Shown here in pieces: positions 46,961 through 58,857 of a stretch of DNA of 64,000 nucleotides. Numbering within the stretch: the first letter of the stretch is position 1; every line of letters starts with the position of its first letter. The stretch comes from Blasia pusilla (Eukaryota > Marchantiophyta > Marchantiopsida > Blasiales). The position numbers and the translations under genes were made by a program. The stretch is from positions 868,001 to 932,000 of the forward strand of contig CM114272.1 in the NCBI GenBank assembly GCA_050084515.1, read 5' to 3'. The notes under the pieces were generated by a model. The model was not told the origin of the DNA. It was given only the letters and a program-made list of their open reading frames with translations, and searched no databases.

Positions 46961-47526
46961 TCAAGGTAGCTCCTCACTGGTAACCTCTCGGTATCTTACT
47001 CCACTCCGTGTCACACCAGTACTATTGCTCGCGCTACCCCGTTCTTCCGAACCCTGGAAGAACGCCGTGATGACAAACCCTGTCTCACCCGCTCAAGCAC
47101 TCAGACTCACTGAGAGTCTCCCACACACCTCACTAGCTCATCTATGCTAACATCAATCCCGTGATGACATACCTGGCCTCACGCACAGCCAACACTCGGG
47201 CTCACCATGAGCCTCCCAACTGACTCACCTAACGTAGCGACACTCTCTCGGGTCATACACGCGACCCCTACTCGGCAACCGTCGTATATCCACCAACATG
47301 CTACACATGAACAGAATCTACACTCGTCACCATGACTGCACCCACTAGCACCAGCTACTACCCGATACCCAGCACTCTCAATCATACATGACAAGTGCGG
47401 GAAAAGGGACTCGAATGGGTAACCTGATCACGCCCTCCAACCTGATGCACCGTCAACATGCACTCCTCCACGTGATATGACAACCTCCGCAACACAACAC
47501 TCTCCTCGACCAACACGTCGATCCTC
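46961..47526 (-). other. Copy B leader, proximal part
   Basis: Colinear with copy A 7240-7740, including the GGTAACCTGATCACGCCCTC block at 47418. Similarity ends near 47527, where the scrambled segment begins. No coding region is supported. Confidence 0.6.
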
Positions 47527-48244
47527 TCGTCAACAGATGCGGACAACCCGTCGGCATCCTACGCATTGCCCCTCTATGTCGGACAACCCGTTTCGGCATC
47601 CTACGCGACCTTGCCCCTCTATTGTCAACTCGCAACGCCGTTTGCCGGGCCGACCACTCGTCCGTCCATCACGTTACCCCGTAACAGGGAGAAATAAAGC
47701 CGACCTCGTCCATCCTACCCGTTCTCGGGCCAAGGCCCTGATTTCTCCCCTTGTTCGTGGTTTAGGATGGGCAGCGTGGTAGAGGACAGGCGAAATCCTA
47801 CCACGTTAGGGCCGGGCCAAGGCCCCTGGGACATGCCCATGAGGAGTTGGGACCTACCACGTTGCCCATCCTAAACCATGTAACAAGGGGAGAAATAAAT
47901 AGCGGATGTAGGCCTTCCGTCCGAGCATCCCTATGGCTCCCTTGGGCCTTAAATGTAGGGAAAACTTTTTGGGACCTTTGGGGGGGCGTCATCTATGCGT
48001 GTTGGTCATGGAAGGCCATTTCTCCAAGTGGATAGAGTTTGATTTCTCCCCTAATTGTTTTACGTGGTTTAGGATGGGCAACGTGGTTAGAGTTCAGGCC
48101 TTGTGTGAGATAGATCACCGCACCACGTCAAAGATCATGGATGGGTTGCGAGAGAAAGTGGTAGGACGAGATAGGCCCATGGGGGGAGATTTGGGACATG
48201 CCCATGAGGAGTTGGGACATTTTGGAGTAAAGCATGTATCCTTG
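47527..48244. repeat. Scrambled patchwork of short repeats and integrase pieces in both orientations
   Basis: A TTTAGGATGGGCA.CGTGGT block occurs at about 47761 and 48068 on the plus strand, and inverted near 47854-47880. GGGACATGCCCATGAGGAGT (integrase HAHEELG coding) occurs at about 47826 and again at 48194. A plus-strand piece at 47990-48040 encodes the integrase VLVMEGHFSKWIEF stretch, opposite to the element's orientation. A 50-bp CGGACAACCCGT..CGGCATCCTACG motif is duplicated at 47537-47605. This is not leader sequence of copy A or C. Confidence 0.8.
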
Positions 48245-48982
48245 GCGTCATTTTCACCTTACTACCACTCTCTCCGCCAACCCATCCGCCTGCGGATGAT
48301 CTCTGGACGTAGTGCGGTAATCTATCAGCGCCTGATCACACAAGACCTAAAACTCTCCCCTGAACTCGGTACCCTGGTCAGTCAACACCTCCGCCGGTGC
48401 ACCAAAGTGACTAAGCACAGGATCTAGAAACGCATAAGTTGTTCCCTCGCTCGCCTTGTCTGGTAGTGCCACCAACTCTATCCACTTGGAGAAATGCTCC
48501 ACCATGACCAACACGTACCTATGATGACGCCCCATGAATGGCAAAGGTCCCGCAAAGTCTAAACTCCACCGATAACCTAAACCCATAATCGGAAAAGGAT
48601 GTAGCTACGGAGTGGGAGCATTGAAGGATGCTCGCACTCTGTCACATACCATACATCTGGCTCCAAACTGTTGTACGCCAATATGCATGCCGTGCCACCA
48701 ATACTGAACCCGTAGTAAGCTGTAAGTACGCTTTACTCCAAATTGTCCCAACTACTTATGGGCATGTCGCACTACACGTGCTCGCTGGGAAGGATGGGGT
48801 ACCACACGTATCCTACCATCTCCCCATACCCGCAAAATGTGAGTCCCCTCCCACCTGAACCTCTTGGCTCTTTGTAGGATCCGATCCCGCTCCCTAGCAC
48901 TCACTGTACTCACAATGACGCTAGTGCGCAAGAACTCCACAACCTCCACGTCGTCATGGATATCACCACCACCTGTCTCATG
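48245..48982 (-). pseudogene. Extra integrase fragment fused to the promoter segment
   Basis: A second integrase copy in family orientation: the LASFSPY piece at 48238-48260, DQGTEFRGEF and ASEGTTYAFLDPVLSHFG (48347-48586, without the 7-bp duplication), the zinc-binding region, and the N-terminal spacer ending at VEVVEFLRTS (48900-48975). It joins the A segment at CACCTGT/CTCATG. It is a rearranged piece, not a second functional gene. Confidence 0.8.
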
Positions 48983-49449
48983 TAAAAATAAAGAGTAGTA
49001 AAAATGGCACACCCGGCCTAAAACTCCACTCCTCAATCTACATCGGCATATCGAGCCTCGTCCACCCTGTGCTATCAAGGAATCCGGACGCTAGCATCCT
49101 AGTCCTATCTCACACACATACAAGGGAGGTGCTCCAACCGCCCACCATGAGAAAGATGGCTTAGGAAAGCCATCTTCCTCTCTTATATAGGGTTGGTAAG
49201 AGCCAAAAGGCTCTTCCCCTAAAAATAGCCCTCCCCTTGATAACCTGCGCGCGCGGGTGACCTGGTCAACAAGTCACCCGGCTGTAAAAGACCTCAACAT
49301 GAAAGTTGTCAGAAACGACGTTCCTAACACAATGGACCTATTCTCAACCTCATCCGACACCGTGGGACAAATTTACACTCAAGATAGTCCGCTGGCTCCT
49401 ACGCCCTATCCACGATAGATCTCGGCCTATCGGCTACTTAGATGTGACA
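48983..49449 (-). promoter_or_regulatory. Copy B promoter-end 'A' segment
   Basis: Sense start TGTCACATCTAAGTAGCC at 49449. The TATA box TATATAAGA is at 49182-49190. A perfect hairpin AAGATGGCTT-AGGA-AAGCCATCTT lies at 49153-49176, just downstream where the transcript should begin. The AAGAGCC-AAAA-GGCTCTT hairpin lies just upstream. It stops at AAAATAAAGAG without the B part. Confidence 0.7.
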
Positions 49450-49453
49450 ATTA

Positions 49454-49959
49454 GGATAACAAAATAAGATTTGCTACATGCTTATTAGTAGAATTGGTGT
49501 AGGCATTGATAGTAAGTGGGGGTATATGAAAAAAAAAATTAAAAAAATCCCTTCCTTCCATCCTCGCATGTATAAACTCATTCATTTTTATTATTATTTC
49601 ACAATCTCACTCCTCTCTTTGTTTCTAACTCTCTCTATACTCTTTTCTCTAAGGTTTTTTATTCGTAGATAATTGAACTTGAAAAGAGATAATATATTTT
49701 TCCGCTAGATAACCCTCATAATTTAAGTTATCTTTGTTATCTAAGTTAGCATATTAACCTTTCTTTTTCATAGTGAATGCTCCAAGGTTGCAATACTCAC
49801 GGATAATATCTTGTGTAATTTGCTTAGATTTCATAAGTTGATATATCTAATTATCGTGCCTGTAAATTTTTTTGGAATTATCCAAATATTGTTTGGATGG
49901 GATTAGTATTTGCTTATAGTCATGATCAATGCAAGATAACTCCAACAGATTGTGAAGGA
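49454..49959. other. AT-rich spacer
   Basis: AT-rich with no recognisable gene or element. Confidence 0.5.
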
Positions 49960-52640
49960 AAATTGGGAAGAAGTACAAGTGGAAGATGGAACATCAAGAA
50001 AATGGCAATGTAAGTATTGTTCCTATCCATTAAAAATGTATCATAGCATAGGGACGGTGGAGCATTTCACATAAGAGAAACAAAAGACGAAAGATGCAGA
50101 TTATGATATCCATCATGAAAACTTAAGTGTGAAGTTCCCTTCTAATGTGCAAGGTGATCTTTTGAAATAGGGTACTTGTGGAAAATGGATAGATAAAGGA
50201 AGGGAGACCCTTGAGTGAAGTGGGGAAAACAACACCATTCCATTCGGGTTTGTAGGCGACAAGAAAGAATGGTTTTTTGGTGTCAAATGTTGATGGGGTT
50301 GCAAACATGATAGTGAATGAGAATCTTGGCAGATGCAAAGGAGTAATTGGGCCGAGTTAGGCAACTAGTAGTACCAGAAAGAAGCAATTTGATATATGAG
50401 AGAGTCTTTCAACCTCAAAGGAATAGAGGTTGCAAATGACATGTGGGTAAAATGTTTCTATAAATATCAATAATGGAATATCATTCAACATAAAAGGACG
50501 AGGTATTTTCAAGCAGTCAATGTTGGTAATAACAAAGGTGAAGTGTTGTTGAGGTCTTAGTAGTTGCGCATGAGTCTACTAGAAAAACAAATGGGGAATG
50601 TGAAGGAAAAAGGTTGATGCCATGTTGGATAATTTGCACTTGGGGGACATGATCATCATAGTTGGTTGGACTAATGTGAGAAGCGAGTTTTTAATGACCA
50701 TCATCGTCTGGTGTCCATAAGGTCATGATTGAGTTTGTAATCTCAAATGGCTAAATGGTGTTGGATTCTCATCATCCACTTCTTGTTATGCTTCATTAAT
50801 CTGATCATCCCCCTTATATGAGAAGACACCTAGATTGATGGTCTCAACTTAGACGTCAAAGAAATCATAATAATATGACATAGGTGGTTTATGGAGGAGC
50901 GTTATTGGGATGATCTAATCCTATATTGCATCAAGGTATGTGGCACAAGAACAAAAATTTTCTATTTGTAGAAAATCTAGGTAAAGAAACCTAAGTTTCT
51001 TGAGTAGTCAAATAGTCGAGGAGTTGGAGGGGTATTTCATTCTCGTATGTCAAGTACCTCTATGTTCGGATTCCCTTGAAGCTTTACTCTGAGCGCGCGA
51101 ACGGACTTGACCACTTTGTATCTCCAAGTTTTGTAATATATTTTAGTGATTTAGTCACTTTGTGTTTTCCCAGAAATGATTTGCATGTGTTGCAACTTGT
51201 GATAGACAATGCTAGCAATAAGCGAGCAATAGGAAAACTTATTGAAATTGTGGTGCGTCTACTCCTCTTGAACGTCAATCTTTAGTGTTGCTAAAGCGTA
51301 CGTTCAGTAGGACATGCTCTCACTACTAATCTGCATCCAAACACACTCACGTTAGTCTCGTCTGGTTCAATCAACCTTCCAACCTACTGAGTTCTCAACT
51401 CGGCACCTCAATAAGCTCAACCTTCGTAATTCCTCACTTCCCAAGTCTTCCAAGATTTGGGAGAGACTTTCTGATTAGTCGAGACACCTAAAACGGTGTT
51501 CGCATGCCTGGGGTTTTCAACTATCCAATGGACCTTACATGAGCCCAAAATCGAGATCCAACTAAACAATTTGCGGGTTGGAATCCAATCGGGCCTCCGA
51601 AATCCACTTTATTCGACTTGGTTTGGGTTTCGAGTCCCAATGCCAAATTCTCGATCCATTCTATGCCCTTGGGTTATCCCGCGGCATCCCAAAGTGGGGT
51701 TTGAGTCCCAAGCACTCTTTGAGACCTTCCCCATTACTAGAAATTTTGGGGTTCTATGCCCTCCCCTATCTTTGGGAAAGATACGTTCGAGCCACTCTCT
51801 TTGGCCCCCAACCCAACTCCCCACACAATCATTTTTGGAAACATTTTCAACCTCTGCTTGTGCATTTGCTAAGATCTTTAGTGCGTTAGAAGAGGCTTTG
51901 CATAAGCTTTCCAACATCATCTTATTTGTTCCAAATGCATCTTGGGACTAAAAGTTATGGTCCACAATACACTCGATACCCCATACACTAGTCATGTTCC
52001 AAATCCGGTTCTCACCTCTTTGGCAACTACTCTTCCTAGACTCAACTCCTCTCAAGCCTTGGTTCACGTTTGGTTCAAGTTTCCTAATCGTGACCATAAA
52101 TGTATGGAATGATCAACCTTTTTTGTGTCTCATATCTTGTGTCTCTTGTGTCTCTTTCAAGATACTCAAGAGTTTTGATGTTCCACTTGGCGCTCGTTTG
52201 GTTATGAGGGTCGCGATAGAAGTAAAGTTTCCTCATTTACTTTGGGGTGGATGTGTTTCATATTCTCTTGATGTGGTATGCAAAGAATGGGATAAATGGC
52301 CTTGGGTGGACAAGATTTTGGCACTAGGTCATGAGTTGATACTATTTGTGAAGATTAGAACTTGGATGATGGCCAAATTCATGGAAACCAACCAAGTGAA
52401 GAGACGATTGTTGCTTCACACTAACACACGCTTTGCCAAAAACTTTACAATGTTGGGAAGTGTCTAAGAATTGAGGGAGGCATTCAATGTCATAGTTGCC
52501 ATAAATTCTTTTAGGGATTGTTGCAATGGAAGGGATACAAGGCAAAGGGTGAAGGCACAAGAGATTCAGAGTCTTGAGACGATTGTGACCAATTACGATT
52601 TTTGGATAGAAGGTGAAGAATTTTTTGTTGGGGCTCGTCT
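49960..52640 (+). pseudogene. hAT/DUF659-type transposase remnant, interrupted by a solo LTR
   Basis: A BED-type zinc finger start (KWQCKYCSYPLK, then HSIGTVEHF; 49995-50075). A DUF659-like stretch HLGDMIIIVGWTNVRSEFLM (about 50640-50700). VLQLVIDNASNKRAIGKLIE (51155-51247). Beyond the LTR come VKFPHLLWGGCVSYSLDVV, LLLHTNTRFAKNFTML (52405-52455) and, after one stop, ELREAFNVIVA and LETIVTNYDFW. This order matches plant BED-DUF659-hAT proteins. Removing the LTR at 51249-52218 and one copy of its target duplication rejoins KLIE to VKFPH exactly. The C-terminal dimerisation region is missing; the frame ends at the palindrome at 52640. Stops in the first half make it a pseudogene. Confidence 0.8.
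51249..52218. mobile_element. Solo LTR S2 inside the hAT transposase
   Basis: A relative of S1 (8083-9106): starts TGTGGTGCGTCTACTCC and ends TTATGAGGGTCGCGATA. The flanks GAAAT (51244-51248) and GAAGT (52219-52223) form a 5-bp target duplication with one mismatch. Its boundaries are confirmed by the interrupted transposase frame. Confidence 0.85.
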
Positions 52641-52681
52641 ACTACTATGACTAAGACAAGCTTGTCTTAGTCATAGTAGTA
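52640..52681. repeat. Perfect 42-bp palindrome without spacer
   Basis: TACTACTATGACTAAGACAA plus G is followed immediately by its exact reverse complement, centred on AAGCTT at 52660/52661. It lies exactly where the hAT transposase frame ends. Confidence 0.98.
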
Positions 52682-52689
52682 ACTCGCTA

Positions 52690-54818
52690 CTTGTTTGGTT
52701 GGGATAGTCATGCTTGAATAATTGAGAATAATTGTTAAATAATTCATAAGCAACTTTTTCTCTTCTATCCCAATAATTTAGCCCATCAAACTATTAGGAT
52801 TTTCTTATACTAGAAAAATAAAGAAGTAATACTATGCTGCATGTTGGATTATGAAGCCAATATCTTGTAAATTTAATCTTATTATAACAAATCTAAAATT
52901 TATGAAAAATTTCCATGGCATGTGTGATCATGTGATGAATATGCATGTTTTAGTTTAGATCCCTAATATATCTGTAAGGGAGGTATAATTAGAAAATATT
53001 ATAATGAAAGTTAAAATCGAGTATAAATAAATCGTTCAACTCCAATAGGATGATCTTAATAGTTATAATATTTTAAGATTTACTCGGTCATCTTTTCTGA
53101 AAATTACAAGATCGTCCAATAGTACAAACTCACACCTTTCAAAATTACATTATAAAAATGTGTGTATCCAGATATCTATTCCACTACAACCCATAGCCAT
53201 ATTCTAGTCTAGAGACTTTGTGATAGCCTATGTTACTTTGGTAATAAGGTTAGAGGATACCTAGAAATTTTTTATGTTTTTCCATTTCTTTACATGAAAT
53301 TGAATACCAAATTTGGAAGTTTGATTCTCCTTTTTATTTTAATTCTCTATTCCAAAAAGAAACCCTAGACTATTAAAGGGCTTGTTACGAAGTTTTCCTC
53401 CACTCCTCCAAAGTTTTAGGATCATCCAAAGATTAAGTTAGAAGTATAGCCAAAACAAATAAATGACACCACATCATGATATGGAATTTTATATTAAGCC
53501 TTATCATTTTGTCATCATTAAGAGGAGATCTTCTACATATAACGTCACCACTAGTCACTCAAAAGTATTGAAACTTTTCAAGCTAGGGCTTTTATGGATA
53601 TGGGATTCTTTCTTTTTTTAAATTTGTATTTCAAAGTTTGAACATAATCCAAATTGGAAGTAAAATTCATTACCATAATTTTGGAAGTCAAATTTCATAT
53701 TAATTTAAAATTTCCAATAATATGATGTGAAGTCCAATATTCCTCTATTCCTAAAATTTCAATAATATCCACTGATATGGAGTTGGTATGTCTAATGGAG
53801 AATTGTGAAGGCTTCCTATCCTTTAGGCTTACTTCTAAGAAAAATAGATTGGAAGTCAAGAAAAAATACTATTAAATATTAAAAGTCTTGCGAATGTGAA
53901 GAATAGCTAGGTTTCCCAAGGAACAAAATCAAATTAGACATTAAGGAACCTATGTACTTATAGAAAAATCGTACAATGCCTATAATGCTCTTTGAAAATG
54001 ATACCAATAAAACTTGCGTAGATAGTTATTAGTTATATAGCAATGAGACGTTATTTTGATAGAAATCCAAAGAAACCAACCCAATCAAGATCATTTCTTC
54101 TCATCTCCTCTCAACCATCACCCTAAACTAAGCTCTACCACCATCATCATTGAAGCTATAATAATTGCCACGAAAGGGATGTAACTAAAGTGCATATGTC
54201 AAAACATCTTAATATCTGGATGTCACCAAACAAAAGCAACAACTTTAAGTACATAGTGCTAGATTTGTACGAATTTCGATTGTTGCAAAACTAGTTTTTT
54301 GCACTACAAAAGGTTGGTTCTTTGCAAAACCAAAGGTGAATCGCACTCTAATGGTATTTGTGGTCTAGATATTATTTGTACGATATGATTAAGAACCTCC
54401 ATATATTCTTGAATTTTAGTAAATTTAGTCATTATTCTCTAGGACACTATTCCTCCATTAATCTCTTTCTTTCTTTCTTTCTTTAGATGTAATGTGGGTT
54501 CCACTAATCAACCCTTTTAGGTCTCAGGATTTTCAATTTCAATTTTTTTGTATCTTGAATGATTTTAAATCAATTCATCTCATGAGCATACAAAAATATA
54601 CGAAATGTTCTTCTACCTTTACTACTACAACATCAAAGTTTTGAAGCCCTCTTGCATTGATCTTTATGTTTCCCTACTTTGGCATATATGTGCATACTTT
54701 CTTGTGATAGTTGTCACGTCTTTTAAGGATAGATTGATAAGATCTAGTAGAGCGCTTTTGAGGATAGTTGAAGAAAGCCTCAAATGGGCAAGGATCACGT
54801 ATTGAGGCCACGGATAAC

Positions 54819-54892
<74 letters not shown>

Positions 54893-56600
54893 TATAGAGA
54901 GACCTTGTAAAGAACCTTGATTTAATTGGAGATATTCTGGTACTGGATTGTCTCAATGCTTAGATGCCATGAGTTATTATGATATCTTGTATGTTTGTGA
55001 CAATGTATATTTTGTGACAACGATGTATGTCTATGCGCACGACATAACCATCTTACCTACATAATCATTCTACCTCCTCCTTTCATACTCTCTTATCTTA
55101 AATCTTCCCTTTGTGATATGTTTTCGTGCCTTTCCACAAAGAGTGAATTAACTATTTTAGGTTTTATTCTCGCTTTTAAGAGTAGGTGAAAATTTCTTTT
55201 CTGACTTCTTGAAAGAGATTGAAGTTGAGATTATTTCGACCCTCAAGCAAACTCATCAATGGAAAACTCTTGTTCCAAAACTCTTCCAAGTTTTCTACTC
55301 TGTCCATATTTATTGATTCACATTTCTTCTTGTTTCATTATATCTTCCCTCACTTCCTTACTAAGTTTGGGGTTTCAAATGTAGTTTTGAATTCCATCAA
55401 AAAAGATGAAATCTACGCAATTGATGAAAAATTTCTTAGAGATATTTCTATTTATTGTTGAAATTTCTTATCGAGTTTCCTTTTTCACATTTTTCATGTT
55501 CGTTGCCCATCTTTAGATAATAAAAATTATTATCTTTTTTTTAATCTTTTTTTCTACTGCAAAAATTTCTATGAGGGAAATTTTTTTCATATATTCCACT
55601 ATTAGAATACATGGTTGCACAAAAATAGACAAGTTCGTTCCTAGAAGCGGACATGGATGGACAAGTGTAGACATGTCTATGGACATGGATTACAAGGCTC
55701 GTGATGGTAGGCAAGGCACGAGCATGCATGGCAATAAAGGGGAAGGGAATGCACGTGGGAAAGGGAAGAAACAAGAAAGTACGGAACACGGAAGTAAGAG
55801 GGGAGGATGAGAAAGAAGGGGGAGGTGGGGCTTACGGAAAAGTCCTTCCATAGGATAGACGTATGTCCACGGACATGAATATATCCGCGGACACGGACTT
55901 TGTCCACATGTAATTTTGTTGGAACAGTAAACACGTTGCATGTTCATAAACCACTTGATTTATACTATCCATTCTCAACTCCTGAATTGTTGTGGGTCCA
56001 TGTTTTATTCTTGCATTTATTTTTCTCGTGCTCTTTGGAGCATTTTCATATTGAAAGAGATAGGATATCATATGAAAACTAATTTAATCCATTCAATCAA
56101 GTGGCTAGGCATATGGTAATGACAATAGTCAATGCTATTACATCATTTGAGTATTCTACTTGTAAATCCCATCCCAAATTCATAGCAATCCTAAATCTTA
56201 TGAAAAAGGAAAAGTACTAAATAAATCTATTTTTTTGCAGAAATTTTTTTTTTAACAATCCAAAGAACAAGAAATGATAACAAGAAAATTATTTATTACT
56301 TTTATTGGAGTCCACTTTCGATTTTCAAACTCTTCCATATTAACATACTAGGGTAGACCCGTGTCATGCACAAGGAGTCAAAAGACTAACCATGCCAAAT
56401 ACAAATTCAAATTTGTATTCTAACTGCCCATAAAATAAAAAATATTTTCCTATTACCTAATTAAAAATATAAATAGAATGAACAAATGAAGAATGCACTC
56501 TCCACCAATAATAATTTGTTATTTTTAATGGCTTAAATCGTTTCAAATAACACATGTAATGAGATGCAAAAACTAATAAAAAGAGTGTATTCGAACCTCC
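52690..56600. other. AT-rich spacer with microsatellites
   Basis: No gene is recognisable. 52690-52800 has imperfect inverted ends (GTTTGGTTGGGATAG versus CTATCCCAATAATTTAGCCC) that may mark a MITE. A CTTT run lies at 54464-54486 and a long GA run at 54821-54888. 55620-55920 is locally GC-richer with GACATG / CATGTCC words like those in the insert of unit U3. Confidence 0.5.
54821..54888. repeat. (GA)34 microsatellite
   Basis: Uninterrupted GA dinucleotide run, 68 bp. Confidence 0.99.
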
Positions 56601-58818
56601 TTTCTCATCGATTTCGATGTTGTTGGGAAGAAAGGAGCAAATGGACGAAGACATGAACATGAAACGGGGACATGCGCGAAGAAGCGAAACGTCGAGAGAG
56701 AGAGAAAGAAAACGAAACACGCGAGCTCTCCCGCATCGCCGTTACGCTCATTCCCAAACGGGTAGAAGAGTGCCACAGCATTCGCGTTTCTGAAAGTGCC
56801 ACAGCATTCGCGCTCGCTCCACTACACATCACAGCGCGAGAGCTCCGAAGAGGAGAGAGAGAGAGAGAGAGTGAGAATCTCAGTCACCCAGTCGAGGTCC
56901 TTATGTCCTTCGAGCACTTGGGGCCTTCGAGTGAATGGGTCATTATTGAATGGTAGAGCTTATAGGCTCTTTTCTTTGATCAGTACGAACGACGTCCACC
57001 TCTGAAAGCATTTCTTGCACTCGTTTCAGTCTTTCCTTCCCCCTTTCGTGCGTTTTCTGTTTTGCTGGCCATATCGAGATCAGCATATTATGTCGCAGTA
57101 TGCAAAATCGTCGGCTATCTCGGAGACGGATCTTCGTAGCTCGACAGATGTGAGGAGAACCCGATCGTCACGGACTTTGGGGCGCATTAGGTTGAGTAAT
57201 CCGTACGACCCTGGAGACGAATTCTGTTGAATTCTGAGCAGTCGGACGACCGTGAGAATTCGTCAAAGAAAGCCCGCAAGAGTGGGACGCAGTCACGCAA
57301 TCACTAGTGCGTTCTGTGAAGGCAAGACGCGATCCGGGTTTCTGAAGTTAGCTGCCGAGTCCACTTCCGTCGAGTCTGACTGCACTCACTTCGATCACAA
57401 TTCACCACTCTCTGAAACGCCACGATTTGAACCACGGGCCGGTGAGTGCGGGAAGAGCGGCGATAGTTTTCTCCCTTCTGAGCGGTAGGACGTGATGGGC
57501 GGCGCTCTTTATGAGGCTGCCGTAATGAGTGAGATCGACTTCGATGGAGAAGTTTGCGGGGACGGGCTCTTCTGCGATTGTTTGATGTTGTGGGAGAGGG
57601 AGAGGGAGGGGGACTGGGACTGGGACTGGGGTGGCTCGATGATCGTAGCTGCGCATTTTGGTGAGTATTAGTTGTAGATACTTGAGATTGATTCACTCGG
57701 CGCAAGATCGCTGCCACAGATACTGTCGGATGAAGTCCAGTTAGCACTAGTTTGGTCTCAGGACGATTGATCTCACAAAGGTTCGATGTTTTTTCGCCGG
57801 GAACGTATGTTGTGTTGAGGGCATGAGAGAGGTGGGGGGGGGGAGCTGTGAAGAAGAGTCTTCTACTCTCAGAATACTCGAAGTTTGCTGATTCGACGAT
57901 TGTCTCTCAAGATTGCGCAAGCTAAAGTCTGATGCGTCTGCGCACACACTACTGACTGCTGAAGTATGGATATCGGCAGTGAGTGGAGGGCTGCTACTAT
58001 GATGCGTCGTTCTTCGGGACGGGATGAGAACGGGTCTGCCAAACGCACGATATGAACGTAGAGAGTCGATTGGTGGGTGCGTATTTCATTCATTCATTTG
58101 ATGCTTTCCGATGGTCATTGTTTGTTTGTAGCTGGTGTCCAGCAACTCGGATGAGCTGCTCGCTTCGAAATGGTGATCCAACAACGACTCCACAGTATTC
58201 GAGGAGAGTTGAGGGCGTCGGCCCTTGTTAGCCCAGCCTCATGAGCCTAAGACGGATGCATGGGAGTATTCGATCCTTGTTTCATAGCTCATTTTCTACA
58301 CGTCACCCTTCGGTTTGTCTCTTCGAGCTGGCCCTATTTTTCCATGTTAGATTCTGTCAGTCGGGTGCATTTATACATGACGTGGTGGTAACAGACTTGG
58401 TAGTTTCAGATAATGTTGTGTTAAGATGTTATGCAAGAGTAACTTAGTGCACATGGGGTTGCTGCATATAGAGAGATTGGGACTTGAGATAGAAGACCTA
58501 TTTTTTAATCCTTTTGCTTAGTCCCATTAACCATTGAGAATGTGTGGTGGCACTAAGAACTATAGGATTGATGGTTTCGTCTCCACTCGAAAAATCGGTA
58601 ATTTTTATCCATGCGCAGCAAGTACATAACTTCATTAGCTTTGTAGTTGTGTATGCTTCGTCGGCATGTATGGGCTCGACCTACTCTAGAAGTAATGATG
58701 CTTTTGGTTGTGGTTAGTATTGTTTTGCTTTTGGTTTGGGATTTTGGCCTTGTGAAGATGTGAATCCCGAGTACGAGTTCCCAATATCTCGCTTCCCATT
58801 CGGGGCGGCTCTTAGAAT

Positions 58819-58857
<39 letters not shown>

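Larger units (their letters stand above)
39632..49449 (-). mobile_element. Copy B: Ty3/gypsy retrotransposon with DNA methyltransferase and PHD finger
   Basis: The most informative copy. Sense order: A promoter segment (48983-49449), scrambled leader with integrase fragments, gag, protease, methyltransferase, RT, RNase H, integrase, PHD finger, polypurine-like tract, B segment (39632-39769). The unit is flanked by ATTA at 39628-39631 and 49450-49453. Protease to methyltransferase motif VIII is one open frame of 531 codons. Elsewhere there are a few stops, a 7-bp duplication in integrase and lost zinc ligands, so it is not autonomous, but it is younger than C and D. Confidence 0.9.

Noticed and set aside
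47477-47782. 100-codon plus-strand frame in the copy B leader
   Set aside because: It lies over leader and scrambled repeats; no domain, and it is a shadow of non-coding element sequence.
39632-49449. DIRS/Ngaro (tyrosine-recombinase) retrotransposon, suggested by the split terminal arrangement
   Set aside because: The integrase is clearly a DDE enzyme with an HHCC zinc site, and no tyrosine recombinase or DIRS-type methylase (DAM) is present.
52690-52800. MITE with GTTTGG...TTGGGATAG ends
   Set aside because: Inverted ends are imperfect with an internal gap and no target duplication was found; left as a possibility only.
57304-57747. 147-codon minus-strand basic frame
   Set aside because: Pro/Ser/Arg low-complexity composition with no motif, overlapping a GGGA-rich tract; not supported as a gene.
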